A DNA stretch of 64,000 bases from Macellibacteroides fermentans (GCF_013409575.1 NZ_JACCCY010000001.1:1112501-1176500); one strand, 5' to 3'; counted from the first letter of the stretch, positions 39,936 through 49,780 are shown. Translations and numbers: made by a program. The notes: a model not told the origin generated them from the letters alone.

Positions 39936-42226
39936 AAGAAGACTCCAAACAGATACGTACTTTCAGCATATGGAATTCCGGATTTATGATCGTATCCGTA
40001 CGTTATCATGTAAGGATTGTTACGATCGTACGCATTATAAATGGGAATATTCCATTCACTCTTCCATCTTTTGGCTGACTTTGGATTCGGTTTGTAGTTA
40101 AAAGAGAGGTCCAGCCGGTGATAATCCGGTCGGCGGGAATCATTCCTTCCCGAATAAATCGGGAGATATTCATTTTTTATTCCAAAGCGGCCGCTCGGAT
40201 AGGTTATTGGCGAACCTGTTGTATAGATCCATGTAGCCGAAAGACTAAATTTGTCGGACAGCTCATAGTTTAGCGCTATCTTAAGGTTATGAGGTTTATC
40301 GTAAGGTGATAAGTACGTCTTCCCATCATTTATACCCGGGATAGTACGTTCAGCATGCGAATAGGTATAATTTACAAATCCATTGATCCGACCGCTGTTC
40401 TTCTTCACCATCAGTTCAATACCATAAGCCTTTCCTTTACCAATCCTGAGTTCTTTTTCGAGCTGCTTATTCAAAATGAGATCTGCATGGTCTTTAAAGT
40501 CAATTACATTATTCATCTGTTTATAGTAAACCTCCAGGGAAGCCTCCAATGTATTATTCATCAGATTCTGAAAATATCCGGCAGATACCATGTCAACCTG
40601 TTGAGGTTTTACATTCGGACCGGAAAAGAACCAAATATCGAGTGGAGAACCCGAGGAAGAGCTATTTGCCAATTGTATAAATTGGACATTGCGTGCATAG
40701 TTTGCTTTAAATGAAGAGCTTTGCGAAAATTTATATATCAAACCCACCCTGGGTTCAATTGCATTGAAACTATTATAAATCTGACCAGACTTGTACGTTA
40801 CAGAGTCTGCAACAACATCATTTTCGTTATAACGATACACCGTTGCTTCTCCAATATTATGAAACATCGTCCATCTTAAACCATACCTGAGAACCAACTT
40901 ATCTGACAACTCTTGTTGATTTAACCAGTAAACAGCATGTTCCATAGCCAGATTACGTGGTATTGTATATTTTCCATAATCGGGAGTTTCAACATTCCCG
41001 GGTACAAAACGATGAAATGTTGCCGTAAGTCCGTACGAGAAATCAAGGTATTTATTTATATAATGAGAATAATCCGTACGCAACATCAAATCATGCAAAC
41101 TGGCATCCCATTGTATCCTTGCTCCCTCAATATCAGTTAAGACTCCGTAATTGTAATTGCTGAAGTTTACACTGTATTTCCCATATAATTTGTCACTAAA
41201 TGTATGAGTCAAGGTAAGTGATGCAGCTGTATTGCCATAATTCACCCCAAAAACATCTACACCGAAATTATCTCTTCCATAGTATGCATTGAACGAAAGA
41301 AAATCTCTGCTTGACAACCTATGACTAATTTTTGCATTCAAATCGTAGAAATAAAGCACCAACTCTTCCAGAGACTTATCTCCGGAAAGTTTAATCATCA
41401 TATCAGCATAACTTCTTCGACCACCAATCAACCAGGATGTTTTTTCTCCGATGGGTCCCTGCAACACCAGCCTGCTGGAAATGAGGCCTATTCCTCCGGT
41501 TGCAGTTAATCTTTCCGGCATTCGGTCTATTGTCCGGATATCTAGCAAGGAAGATAGTCTGCCTCCATATTTTACCGGAATATCTCCTTTATAAAGCTCC
41601 AGGTCACTAATGACATCGTTATTGAATATGGAAAAAAAGCCCATGAGATGAGATGCATTATACACCGTTGTGTTGTCTAGTAAAACTAAATTCTGATCCG
41701 GATTACCACCTCTTACACTAAATCCGGTACTACCTTCATTTCCTGCATGTACACCCGGCAGTAGTTGTATCGCCTTCATAAGGTCTACCTCTCCCATAAA
41801 GGATGGAAGTTTACGGATTTGGCTTATGCTCAGCCTTTCAACCCCAAGATTAGGTCTGGCAATATTATCGCTGCTGTTTTTCCCCGTAACGATTATTTCT
41901 TTTAGAAATGCATTGCTGTTAAGATCAATATCCAACGTATGTGAACCGGATACAGGAACACGCAATGTCCTGTTCTCAAATCCAATATGAGATATTTGAA
42001 CCGTGTAAATTCCAGGTTCTTTTATAAACAAGGAGTAGTTACCTTCGTCGTCGGCAACGGTCCCGATTTTCTGCTCAACAATATAAATAGATGCCCGCGA
42101 AAGAGATTCTCCGGAAGAACGATCTGTGATCCTTCCCTGAAGTGCGTATTTAAAGGATTCATTTTGAGCCAAAGAAAAGATTCCGCACATCAAAAGACAT
42201 GTTAAAATAACCAGCTTGATAATCAT
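39881..42226 (-). CDS. TonB-dependent receptor with carboxypeptidase-regulatory-like domain
   Basis: A 781-residue outer-membrane receptor with a signal peptide (LVILTCLLMCGIFSLAQ). A CarboxypepD-reg-like domain (LQGRITDRSSGESLSRASIYI, ~28-110) is followed by a plug (VDLMKAIQLLPGVHAG...GFSVRGGNPDQNLVLLDN) and a barrel. It probably imports a small ligand with its DUF4249 partner. An oddity: after YAESTYLFGVF the last residues (LCVHYLYVWVYFYLLVQK) do not look like a terminal barrel strand ending in an aromatic. They are read from the start region of the DUF4249 gene in another frame, so the 3' end may carry a small deletion. Confidence 0.9.
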   Translation of the reverse strand: MIIKLVILTCLLMCGIFSLAQNESFKYALQGRITDRSSGESLSRASIYIVEQKIGTVADDEGNYSLFIKEPGIYTVQISHIGFENRTLRVPVSGSHTLDIDLNSNAFLKEIIVTGKNSSDNIARPNLGVERLSISQIRKLPSFMGEVDLMKAIQLLPGVHAGNEGSTGFSVRGGNPDQNLVLLDNTTVYNASHLMGFFSIFNNDVISDLELYKGDIPVKYGGRLSSLLDIRTIDRMPERLTATGGIGLISSRLVLQGPIGEKTSWLIGGRRSYADMMIKLSGDKSLEELVLYFYDLNAKISHRLSSRDFLSFNAYYGRDNFGVDVFGVNYGNTAASLTLTHTFSDKLYGKYSVNFSNYNYGVLTDIEGARIQWDASLHDLMLRTDYSHYINKYLDFSYGLTATFHRFVPGNVETPDYGKYTIPRNLAMEHAVYWLNQQELSDKLVLRYGLRWTMFHNIGEATVYRYNENDVVADSVTYKSGQIYNSFNAIEPRVGLIYKFSQSSSFKANYARNVQFIQLANSSSSGSPLDIWFFSGPNVKPQQVDMVSAGYFQNLMNNTLEASLEVYYKQMNNVIDFKDHADLILNKQLEKELRIGKGKAYGIELMVKKNSGRINGFVNYTYSHAERTIPGINDGKTYLSPYDKPHNLKIALNYELSDKFSLSATWIYTTGSPITYPSGRFGIKNEYLPIYSGRNDSRRPDYHRLDLSFNYKPNPKSAKRWKSEWNIPIYNAYDRNNPYMITYGYDHKSGIPYAESTYLFGVFLCVHYLYVWVYFYLLVQK

Positions 42227-42426
42227 ACTAAATAGTGTCTAAAAGAAAAATACCCCTACAAAACCTATAAAAACAATTAAAATAATAATTCTAAACCTAC
42301 CTAAATTCTAAACAATCTAATTAATAATCTAAACTAAATAATCTGATATAATTCGGGAAATAATGCTCTTTATCTATGTAACATATCAATCTCAAAATAA
42401 GTTGAATATTCTTTCATGAAATATTA

Positions 42427-42460
42427 TATCTTTGCATTTCCTTTTTAAATAAGGAAATGC
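42427..42460 (+). promoter_or_regulatory. Promoter of the CDF gene with a 10-bp dyad at the start site
   Basis: A -7 TATCTTTG (42427-42434) is directly followed by a perfect inverted repeat, GCATTTCCTT / AAGGAAATGC (42434-42443 and 42451-42460), with a 7-nt spacer. The dyad covers the expected transcription start, as an operator would. The rest of the 331-bp gap shows no gene. Confidence 0.6.
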
Positions 42461-42557
42461 AATTGATGAAACGAGCATGCATATAATTATCTGCTTCTGA
42501 AGAGATAAATAATAAACGCTGCTGGGAACATGCCTTTCAAACTAAAATTTTATTCGG

Positions 42558-43475
42558 ATGAAAAATAGGGAAAAGATACTGATTCGGGCGTCGTGGATCA
42601 GTATTATTGGCAATGCCGCATTATCTATATCAAAGATATTTGTAGGTATCATTGCAGGCAGTATAGCGGTTTTAGGAGATGGAATAGACTCGGCAACTGA
42701 TGTTGTAATTTCTATTGTCACCCTTTTTACTGCACGTATTGTAACCAGGCCTCCCAATACTAATTATGCTTACGGATACGAAAAGGCAGATACAATTGCA
42801 GCTAAAGTTCTTTCATTTGTCATATTTTTTGCAGGTATGCAAATGTTGATATCCTCGGGAAAAAATATTCTGTTTGCCGTTCCGCGCGATCTTCCTTCTA
42901 TTATAGCAATCTATGTAACTCTGTTTTCCATGATTGGAAAACTTGGATTGGCTTATTATCAGTTCAGGCAGGGGAAATTGGCCGGGAGTCCGATGTTGAT
43001 TGCCAATGCTAAAAATATGCGCAACGATGTGATCATATCTGCCGGAGTATTGGTGGGGCTCTTTTTCACCTTCTATCTGGACATGCCGATACTTGATTCC
43101 ATAACCGGACTCCTGATTAGTTTATATATTATTCGCTCTGCCATACATATATTCATGGAGAGCAATGTTGCCTTGATGGATGGGGTAAAAGACACCTCTA
43201 TCTATACTAAAATATTCGAAGCTGTTGAAAAAGTGCCCGGCGCATGCAATCCACACCGGGTAAGATCCCGTCAGATCGGAAATATGTATATGATAGTACT
43301 TGATATTGAAACTGATGGAGAACTTACACTAAATGAAGCGCATGAGATTGCCGACAATGTTGAGGTTAGTATAAAACAGAATATAGAAAACGTTTACGAC
43401 ATAGTAGTTCATATCGAACCTATCGGGAAACACCACTCGGAAGAGAAATTTGGTTTAAACAGAGACATCCTCTAA
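42558..43475 (+). CDS. Cation diffusion facilitator (metal exporter)
   Basis: A 305-residue CDF protein with six membrane segments. The metal site in helix 2 reads GDGIDSATDVVIS (Asp-x3-Asp pattern) and the helix-5 counterpart is NAKNMRNDVIISAG. The C-terminal cytosolic domain contains CNPHRVRSRQIGNMYMIVLDIE. CDFs export Zn, Fe, Mn or similar divalent cations by proton exchange. The metal cannot be told from the motif; Asp in place of the usual His in helix 2 makes Mn or Fe as plausible as Zn. A dyad at its promoter suggests metal control. Confidence 0.9.
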   Translation: MKNREKILIRASWISIIGNAALSISKIFVGIIAGSIAVLGDGIDSATDVVISIVTLFTARIVTRPPNTNYAYGYEKADTIAAKVLSFVIFFAGMQMLISSGKNILFAVPRDLPSIIAIYVTLFSMIGKLGLAYYQFRQGKLAGSPMLIANAKNMRNDVIISAGVLVGLFFTFYLDMPILDSITGLLISLYIIRSAIHIFMESNVALMDGVKDTSIYTKIFEAVEKVPGACNPHRVRSRQIGNMYMIVLDIETDGELTLNEAHEIADNVEVSIKQNIENVYDIVVHIEPIGKHHSEEKFGLNRDIL

Positions 43476-43532
43476 ATGGATGTGAACAACTTCTTTTAAA
43501 CCGAAACCATGTATTTAGCATAAAACAGAGAA

Positions 43533-44180
43533 ATGATAAAATTAGTAATTTTTGATCTGGATGGAACGCTTATCAATACCATCGCAGATTTGGCAAACAG
43601 TACAAATTACGCATTGACTCAATGCGGATTTCCAACTCATCAAACCGATGCCTATAATTTATTTGTTGGCAATGGGATAAACAAACTTTTTGAAAGAGCG
43701 CTACCAGAGGGAGCAAAAACGGAAGAAAACATTTTGCGCGTGCGTAACCTGTTTTTGCCTCATTACGACAAACATGGACACAGCTTCAGCAAACCTTATC
43801 CAGGCATAACAGAATTGCTTGATACGTTGCAAAACAGAGGCTTCGAGCTGGCTGTTGCTTCAAATAAATACCAGGATGCAACTGAGAAAATGGTTGCTCA
43901 CTTTTTCCCTGCTATTTCTTTCGTCAGCATATTAGGTCAGCGGGAAGGAATTCCTCCAAAACCGGATCCATCCATCGTTAACGAAATCATGGCAAAAGTG
44001 GGTGCAGACAAAGAAGAAACATTGTACATAGGAGATTCGGGAGTTGATATGGAAACTGTACGTAATAGTGGTGTAATTGGAGCCGGAGTAACATGGGGAT
44101 TCCGACCCCGAAAAGAATTGGAAAGATTTGCTCCCCGCTACATTATTGATTCTGCCGAAGAGGTGCTGAATCTGATTTAA
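43533..44180 (+). CDS. gph: HAD-family phosphoglycolate phosphatase
   Basis: A 215-residue HAD hydrolase. Motif I is VIFDLDGTLI (nucleophile Asp8, acid/base Asp10), motif II lies in LAVASNK, a Lys in KPDP, and motif IV is YIGDSGVDMETVRNSG. A helical cap lies between residues 15 and 80. The sequence pattern fits Gph-type phosphatases that clear 2-phosphoglycolate formed in DNA repair. The neighbouring ruvC fits a DNA-maintenance context only loosely. Substrate is inferred from subfamily. Confidence 0.85.
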   Translation: MIKLVIFDLDGTLINTIADLANSTNYALTQCGFPTHQTDAYNLFVGNGINKLFERALPEGAKTEENILRVRNLFLPHYDKHGHSFSKPYPGITELLDTLQNRGFELAVASNKYQDATEKMVAHFFPAISFVSILGQREGIPPKPDPSIVNEIMAKVGADKEETLYIGDSGVDMETVRNSGVIGAGVTWGFRPRKELERFAPRYIIDSAEEVLNLI

Positions 44181-44203
44181 GCGAATTAGAACTTATATTA
44201 AAA

Positions 44204-44240
44204 ATGAAAAGCACCCATAATTTGGATGCTTTTCATTAAC
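44204..44240 (+). terminator. Terminator between gph and tRNA-Ala
   Basis: A perfect 10-bp stem ATGAAAAGCA / TGCTTTTCAT has A-rich sequence on its left, giving TTTTAAT on the minus strand, so it can serve both directions. Confidence 0.65.
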
Positions 44241-44262
44241 AACTTTCAATTATTTAACCAAG

Positions 44263-44336
44263 TGGAGAATATCGGACTCGAACCGATCACCTCGACACTG
44301 CCAGTGTCGCGCTCTAGCCAGATGAGCTAATCCCCC
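44263..44336 (-). tRNA. tRNA-Ala(GGC)
   Basis: A 74-nt cloverleaf on the minus strand begins GGGGGAT and ends ATTCTCC plus discriminator A. The anticodon loop is CTGGCAG (anticodon GGC), the D-arm is GCTC...GAGC and the T-arm GGTTCGAGTCC. Two G-T pairs occur in the acceptor stem. CCA is not encoded. Confidence 0.9.
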
Positions 44337-44416
44337 TTTTTAAATTTCGAGTGCAAATATAAGGCTTTTCCTGATATAACAACTATATTTGTATAATATT
44401 TTTACAATTAATTGAA

Positions 44417-44734
44417 ATGATAATTTACAATACAACCTTTCATATTGAAAATGAGGTACATCAGGAGTGTTTGAAATACCTGAAAAAAGAGTATATACCG
44501 AAAGCTGTTTCAAGTGGATTTATGTTAAATCCATGTTTGCGTAGAGTATTACAGAACGAAGGTAACGAAGGCGAAAGCTATGCAATTCAATTTCATGTAA
44601 AAAACAGAGACACGCTTAACTTCTGGTTAAAACAGGAAGGCATAGCATTACAACAAGCCCTGGTTGCCAGATTCGGGTCCAAAATAGCTGGATTTACAAC
44701 TCTGCTTGAAGAGATAAAATGGGAAGATGAGTAA
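44417..44734 (+). CDS. DUF4286 family protein
   Basis: A 105-residue protein ([29 protein letters not shown]...) matching DUF4286, a small ferredoxin-like-fold family of Bacteroidetes with no known function. Its last codons overlap the ruvC start by 8 bp, so the two are translated together. Confidence 0.85.
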   Translation: MIIYNTTFHIENEVHQECLKYLKKEYIPKAVSSGFMLNPCLRRVLQNEGNEGESYAIQFHVKNRDTLNFWLKQEGIALQQALVARFGSKIAGFTTLLEEIKWEDE

Positions 44735-45287
44735 AGAAAGAATCATATTAGGAATCGACCCGGGCACCATTATTATGGGATACGGCATAATCCGGATTGA
44801 GGGTAAAAAACCTATCCTGGAAGCAATGGGAGTACTTCAATTAAACAAATACGAAGATCATTACGTACGCTTAAAAAAAATTTTCGACCGGGTATTAAGT
44901 CTGATTGACCAATACCATCCCGACGAACTTGCGATCGAAGCGCCCTTTTTTGGTAAAAATGTACAGAGTATGTTAAAACTGGGACGTGCACAAGGCACTG
45001 CCATATCTGCTGCTCTTAGCCGCGACATCCCTATTTTTGAATATGCTCCGTTAAAGATAAAGATGTCGATCACCGGCAACGGTCAGGCATCCAAAGAACA
45101 AGTTGCCGGCATGCTGCAACGCATTTTACATATTAGTAAAGACAACATGCTTCCGCAACTTGATGCAACCGATGGTCTTGCAGCAGCACTTTGCCATTTC
45201 TTACAAAGTAACAATCCGGTGAGCGATAAAAAATACTCGGGCTGGAAAGATTTTATTGCCAAGAATCCTGGCAAAGTAAAAGAATAA
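44727..45287 (+). CDS. ruvC: Holliday junction endonuclease RuvC
   Basis: A 186-residue RNase-H-fold resolvase. Catalytic acidic residues are Asp11 (LGIDPGT), Glu71 ([11 protein letters not shown]), Asp146 and Asp149 ([14 protein letters not shown]). It cuts four-way DNA junctions as a dimer with RuvAB. The normal length is followed by a short charged tail. It is coupled to the DUF4286 gene, the common Bacteroidales arrangement. Confidence 0.96.
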   Translation: MSKERIILGIDPGTIIMGYGIIRIEGKKPILEAMGVLQLNKYEDHYVRLKKIFDRVLSLIDQYHPDELAIEAPFFGKNVQSMLKLGRAQGTAISAALSRDIPIFEYAPLKIKMSITGNGQASKEQVAGMLQRILHISKDNMLPQLDATDGLAAALCHFLQSNNPVSDKKYSGWKDFIAKNPGKVKE

Positions 45288-45303
45288 AGTATCGGTAAAA
45301 AAG

Positions 45304-45345
45304 AAGGGGAGTTAAGTTGCATAACCTACTCCCCTTGTCTCGTTT
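45304..45345 (+). terminator. Hairpin between ruvC and gdhA ends
   Basis: An 8-bp stem AAGGGGAG / CTCCCCTT with a 17-nt loop is followed by GTCTCGTTTT. It sits between convergent genes; the T-run is weak. Confidence 0.5.
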
Positions 45346-45355
45346 TAGTCTATTG

Positions 45356-46690
45356 TTATATTACACCTTGAGCCATCATTGCTCTGGCAACTTTCATAAA
45401 TCCGGCAATATTTGCTCCTTTCACATAATTTATATAACCATTTTCTTTACCATGCTCAACGCATTGAGTATGGATATTACCCATGATAGTATGTAGTTTT
45501 GCATCTACTTCGGCTGCTTCCCACGAAATATGCATGGCGTTTTGCGTCATTTCAAGTCCGGACGTTGCAACACCTCCTGCATTTACAGCTTTACCCGGAG
45601 CAAACAATTGCTTGTGCTCTATAAACAAATCTACAGCCTCGGCGGTACATCCCATATTGGATACTTCTGCCACACAAAGTGTCTTATTGTTGATAAGCAA
45701 TCTTGCATCATCTGAATCCAATTCATTTTGAGTAGCGCAGGGCAAAGCGATATCCACCTTTTGTTCCCATGGTCTTTTCCCCGGGAAGAAGGTAGCATTG
45801 GGATATTCATCCGCGTATGGAGCCACAATATCATTTCCTGAATTGCGAAGCTCCAACATATAATCTATTTTGTCTCCTGAAATTCCTTCCGGGTCGTAAA
45901 TATATCCATCCGGACCGGATAAAGTAACTACCTTGCCGCCCATTTCTGTGGCCTTTAAGGTAGCTCCCCAGGCAACGTTCCCGAATCCGGAAACGGCAAT
46001 CGTTTTTCCTTTAATATCAATATTATGAGTTTCCAACATCTGTTTAACGAAATACAATGCGCCAAAACCTGTAGCTTCCGGTCTCAGTATAGATCCGCCG
46101 AATTCCATTCCTTTACCCGTAAATGTACCTGTGTTTTCGCGGGCAAGCTTCTTGTACATTCCATACATATAACCCACTTCGCGACCACCAACACCGATAT
46201 CACCGGCAGGTACATCGGTATCCGGACCTATATTACGCCATAATTCGAGGATGAAAGACTGACAGAAACGCATAATTTCGGCATCCGAACGTCCGCGGGG
46301 TGCAAAGTCGGAACCACCCTTGGCTCCACCCATAGGCAATGTTGTAAGTGCGTTTTTAAAAGTCTGTTCGAAACCCAGAAATTTTAAAATAGACAAGTTT
46401 ACGGATGGGTGAAAGCGTATACCTCCCTTATACGGTCCAATGGAGTTATTAAACTGCACCCGATATCCCAGATTAACCTGAATTTCTCCTTTATCGTCTA
46501 CCCAGGGTACACGGAAGGTGAAAATGCGATCCGGCTCAACCAATCTTTCAACAATCTTGTTTTTTTCAAATTCGGGATGCTGATTGTAAACATCTTCTAT
46601 CGAAAGTAAAACCTCTTTTACGGCTTGCAAATACTCCTTTTCTCCGGGGTGTTTAGCTTCTAATGATGATAAAATAAATTCAGTTTTCAT
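45356..46690 (-). CDS. gdhA: NAD(P)-specific glutamate dehydrogenase
   Basis: A 444-residue hexameric-type enzyme from ATG 46690; a longer upstream frame is rejected because it runs through the promoter. Conserved blocks are PYKGGIRFHP, GGAKGGSDFAPRG (catalytic Lys) and the Rossmann segment VSGFGNVAWG. It assimilates ammonia into glutamate, a key enzyme in Bacteroidales. A divergent gene with PEP-synthase-like domains starts 109 bp away, with facing promoters. Confidence 0.95.
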   Translation of the reverse strand: MKTEFILSSLEAKHPGEKEYLQAVKEVLLSIEDVYNQHPEFEKNKIVERLVEPDRIFTFRVPWVDDKGEIQVNLGYRVQFNNSIGPYKGGIRFHPSVNLSILKFLGFEQTFKNALTTLPMGGAKGGSDFAPRGRSDAEIMRFCQSFILELWRNIGPDTDVPAGDIGVGGREVGYMYGMYKKLARENTGTFTGKGMEFGGSILRPEATGFGALYFVKQMLETHNIDIKGKTIAVSGFGNVAWGATLKATEMGGKVVTLSGPDGYIYDPEGISGDKIDYMLELRNSGNDIVAPYADEYPNATFFPGKRPWEQKVDIALPCATQNELDSDDARLLINNKTLCVAEVSNMGCTAEAVDLFIEHKQLFAPGKAVNAGGVATSGLEMTQNAMHISWEAAEVDAKLHTIMGNIHTQCVEHGKENGYINYVKGANIAGFMKVARAMMAQGVI

Positions 46691-46727
46691 AACGTTAACA
46701 TGTTTAAAAGGACTAACATTCTGATCA

Positions 46728-46735
46728 CAAATGTA
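46728..46735 (-). promoter_or_regulatory. -7 promoter element of gdhA
   Basis: TACATTTG on the minus strand matches TAnnTTTG, 38 bp before the gdhA ATG. Its -33 region overlaps that of the divergent gene. Confidence 0.65.
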
Positions 46736-46767
46736 GGGATAAATATAGAACAACCAAGTTTTTTGCT

Positions 46768-46775
46768 TACTTTTG
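46768..46775 (+). promoter_or_regulatory. -7 promoter element of the PEP-synthase-like gene
   Basis: TACTTTTG matches TAnnTTTG, 24 bp before the ATG at 46799. Only 32 bp separate it from the gdhA -7 box, so the two promoters share upstream DNA. Confidence 0.65.
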
Positions 46776-46798
46776 GACACTTTAAAGTGTTAAATCTT

Positions 46799-49765
46799 AT
46801 GAGTGGTATTCCCGACTTCAAAAACCTTGTGTTCAAAGACACCTCGTTCGCTAATTTAATGAATAAGCGAATTTACAATATATTGCTTATTGCAACCAAG
46901 TACGATGCCTTTATGTTAGAGGACGACGGACGTGTAGATGAGCAAATTTTTAATGAGTATACATCTCTTAGTTTGCGTTATCCTCCGCGATTCACCCAGG
47001 TAACAAATGAAGAAGAGGCTCTTACGGAACTTAAAAAAAAGAACTATGAGCTGATTATCTGTATGCCAAACATGGATAGCAGAGATATTTTCGCAGCAGC
47101 TAAGGAAATAAAAATACACTATCCCGAGATCCCGATTGTTGTACTCACCCCTTTTTCAAAAGAGGTTTCGAAAAGAGTAGAAGGTGAAGATTTATCGGCG
47201 ATTGACTATGTGTTCAGTTGGCTGGGTAATTCTGAATTATTGCTTGCCATCATTAAATTGATTGAAGACAAGATGAATGCCAGAGATGATGTGGATTCGG
47301 TTGGCGTACAAATAATTCTATTGGTTGAAGATTCCGTAAGATTCTACTCATCGGCACTCCCCCACTTATATAAATTTGTATTGGAGCAAAGTCAGGAGTT
47401 TTCTAAGGAAGCACTCAATGAACATCAAAGAACATTGAGAATGCGAGGACGTCCAAAAATCAAACTGGCACGGAATTATGAAGAGGCTGTCCGGATATTT
47501 GATCAGTATCGGGATAACATTCTTGGGATAATATCAGATATGAGTTTCATGCATGAAGGAGTAAAAGATCCTTATGCCGGATATAAATTTGGTCAATATG
47601 TACGAAAAACCGGATTAATCATCCCATTTGTATTAGAATCATCTGAGTCGTCCAACAAAGTGTATGCAGAAGAACTTAATGCCTCCTTTATTGATAAAAA
47701 TTCAAAAAGCTATCCACAGGATCTAAGAAAAAAAATCATGCAAAGATTTGGGTTCGGCGATTTTCTTATTATCAATCCCGAAACGCGCAAGGAAATCATG
47801 CGTATCAAGGACTTAAAAGACCTACAGAGAAAGATTTTTGAAATCCCCGATAATTCATTGGTTTACCACTTATCCAGAAACCATTTCTCACGCTTCTTTT
47901 TCTCGCGTGCCATGTTTCCCCCGGCAGTTATTCTAAAAGATGTGGATGTGAGTGATTACAAAGACATGGATGAGGCGCGACAACTAATATTTGATCTGAT
48001 TGTTCAATACCGACGCATGAAGAATTCGGGAATTGTTGCGGTATTCCAAAAAGATCGATTCGACGAATATTCAAACTTTGCCCGTATAGGTGAAGGATCG
48101 CTTGGAGGAAAAGGACGTGGTCTGGCGTTTATAGGGACCATGGTTAAGCGTTATCCCAATTGGAGTAAGGATAATTTTGAAATCAATATTCCGCGGACTG
48201 TCGTAATCTGTACGGATATTTTTGATGAGTTTATGGAGACGAACGAACTCTATCCGTTGGCGTTAAGTGATGCCGATGACGACACCATACTAAAGTATTT
48301 TTTACGCGCCAGTCTGCCTGCACGACTGATTGAAGACCTGATGGCTTTTTTTGAAGTTATAAAAAGTCCGATTGCCATCCGGTCGTCGAGTCTACTTGAA
48401 GATTCACATTATCAACCATTTGCTGGTATTTACGCCACATATATGGTGCCCAAGCTTGAAGATAAATATGAAATGCTTCGCACGTTGAGTGATGCGATCA
48501 AAGCCGTATATGCATCTGTATTTTACAAAGACAGCAAAGCCTATATGACAGCAACATCCAATCTTATTGATCAGGAAAAGATGGCTGTGGTTTTGCAGGA
48601 GGTAGTTGGCACCAAATATAACAATCGCTTCTATCCGACTTTCTCTGGTGTAGCACGTTCGCTTAATTTCTATCCGATTGGAAATGAAAAGGCAGAAGAC
48701 GGGATAGCCAACATTGCTCTTGGATTAGGTAAATACATCGTCGACGGGGGGCTTACCTTACGTTTCTCTCCTCGTCATCCGCACAATATCTTACAGATGA
48801 GTTCGATGGATTACGCTTTGCGCGAGACTCAGACACGTTTCTACGCCCTTGATCTGGAAAATCTGGCCGACCAGTTTTCAATTGATGATGCATTCAACCT
48901 GCTTAAGTTAAGTCTGAAAGAGGCCGACCAGGATGGATCTCTAAAATTTATAACGTCTACTTACGATCCATATGATCAGATAATAAGAGATGGATATTAT
49001 CCCGGTGGCAGAAAAATTATTTCTTTTGTAAATATACTGCAGCATGATGTATTCCCATTGGCCGAAACACTTAGTGCTGTACTACAAACCGGTCAGGAAG
49101 AAATGGGAAGACCCATAGAAATAGAGTTTGCCGTAAATCTTGATCCTTCCGATCCACGTAAAGCAATATTTTATTTATTACAGGTTCGCCCCATTGTTGA
49201 TAATAAAGAGGTGATAAACGAAGATTTACGCAATGTTCCTAATGAAAGCACCATCCTTTCTTCAACCAGCGTTTTAGGGCATGGAATAGACAAGGAAGTA
49301 CACGATATCATTTATGTAAAATCAGGATCTTTCAATTCCAGCAACAATCAGCTTATAGCGTATGAAATAGAGAAAATGAACCGAAAGTTCACTGATGAAA
49401 AGAAAAACTACGTTTTGGTTGGTCCTGGAAGATGGGGAAGTAGTGATACGTGGCTTGGTATTCCGGTAAAATGGCCTCACATATCCAATGCACGTGTGAT
49501 CGTGGAATCAGGACTCGAGAATTACCGTATAGACCCAAGTCAGGGAACTCATTTCTTCCAAAATCTCACGTCATTCGGCGTTGGTTATTTCACTGTTAAC
49601 CCGTTTAAACAAGATGGTTGGTTTGACGAAGATTTTCTGAATAAACAACCAGCGGTGGAAGAGACACAGTATTTACGTCATGTTCGTTTTGACAGTCCTA
49701 TTGTTGTGAAGATGGATGGGAAAAATAGTCTGGGCGTGGTTATGAAACCAGCCGAGACTGTATAG
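46799..49765 (+). CDS. Receiver-like/PEP-pyruvate-binding (PEP synthase-like) fusion protein
   Basis: A 988-residue cytosolic protein; the start at 46799 follows the promoter. Two receiver-like folds come first: ~20-160 (LIICMPNMDSRD, PIVVLTPFS) and ~172-340 (ILLVEDSVRFY, IISDMSF). From ~430 on there is an ATP-grasp PEP/pyruvate-binding domain (GEGSLGGKGRGLAFI, then SPIAIRSSSLLEDS at ~525 and EIEFAVNL...YLLQVRPI). The phosphohistidine swivelling domain of true PEP synthase (GGxTxHxA) was not found. It may be a regulatory or phosphotransfer protein rather than a gluconeogenic enzyme. It is divergent from gdhA, hinting at a carbon/nitrogen link. Confidence 0.82.
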   Translation: MSGIPDFKNLVFKDTSFANLMNKRIYNILLIATKYDAFMLEDDGRVDEQIFNEYTSLSLRYPPRFTQVTNEEEALTELKKKNYELIICMPNMDSRDIFAAAKEIKIHYPEIPIVVLTPFSKEVSKRVEGEDLSAIDYVFSWLGNSELLLAIIKLIEDKMNARDDVDSVGVQIILLVEDSVRFYSSALPHLYKFVLEQSQEFSKEALNEHQRTLRMRGRPKIKLARNYEEAVRIFDQYRDNILGIISDMSFMHEGVKDPYAGYKFGQYVRKTGLIIPFVLESSESSNKVYAEELNASFIDKNSKSYPQDLRKKIMQRFGFGDFLIINPETRKEIMRIKDLKDLQRKIFEIPDNSLVYHLSRNHFSRFFFSRAMFPPAVILKDVDVSDYKDMDEARQLIFDLIVQYRRMKNSGIVAVFQKDRFDEYSNFARIGEGSLGGKGRGLAFIGTMVKRYPNWSKDNFEINIPRTVVICTDIFDEFMETNELYPLALSDADDDTILKYFLRASLPARLIEDLMAFFEVIKSPIAIRSSSLLEDSHYQPFAGIYATYMVPKLEDKYEMLRTLSDAIKAVYASVFYKDSKAYMTATSNLIDQEKMAVVLQEVVGTKYNNRFYPTFSGVARSLNFYPIGNEKAEDGIANIALGLGKYIVDGGLTLRFSPRHPHNILQMSSMDYALRETQTRFYALDLENLADQFSIDDAFNLLKLSLKEADQDGSLKFITSTYDPYDQIIRDGYYPGGRKIISFVNILQHDVFPLAETLSAVLQTGQEEMGRPIEIEFAVNLDPSDPRKAIFYLLQVRPIVDNKEVINEDLRNVPNESTILSSTSVLGHGIDKEVHDIIYVKSGSFNSSNNQLIAYEIEKMNRKFTDEKKNYVLVGPGRWGSSDTWLGIPVKWPHISNARVIVESGLENYRIDPSQGTHFFQNLTSFGVGYFTVNPFKQDGWFDEDFLNKQPAVEETQYLRHVRFDSPIVVKMDGKNSLGVVMKPAETV

Positions 49766-49780
49766 AATATTCCAAAATAA

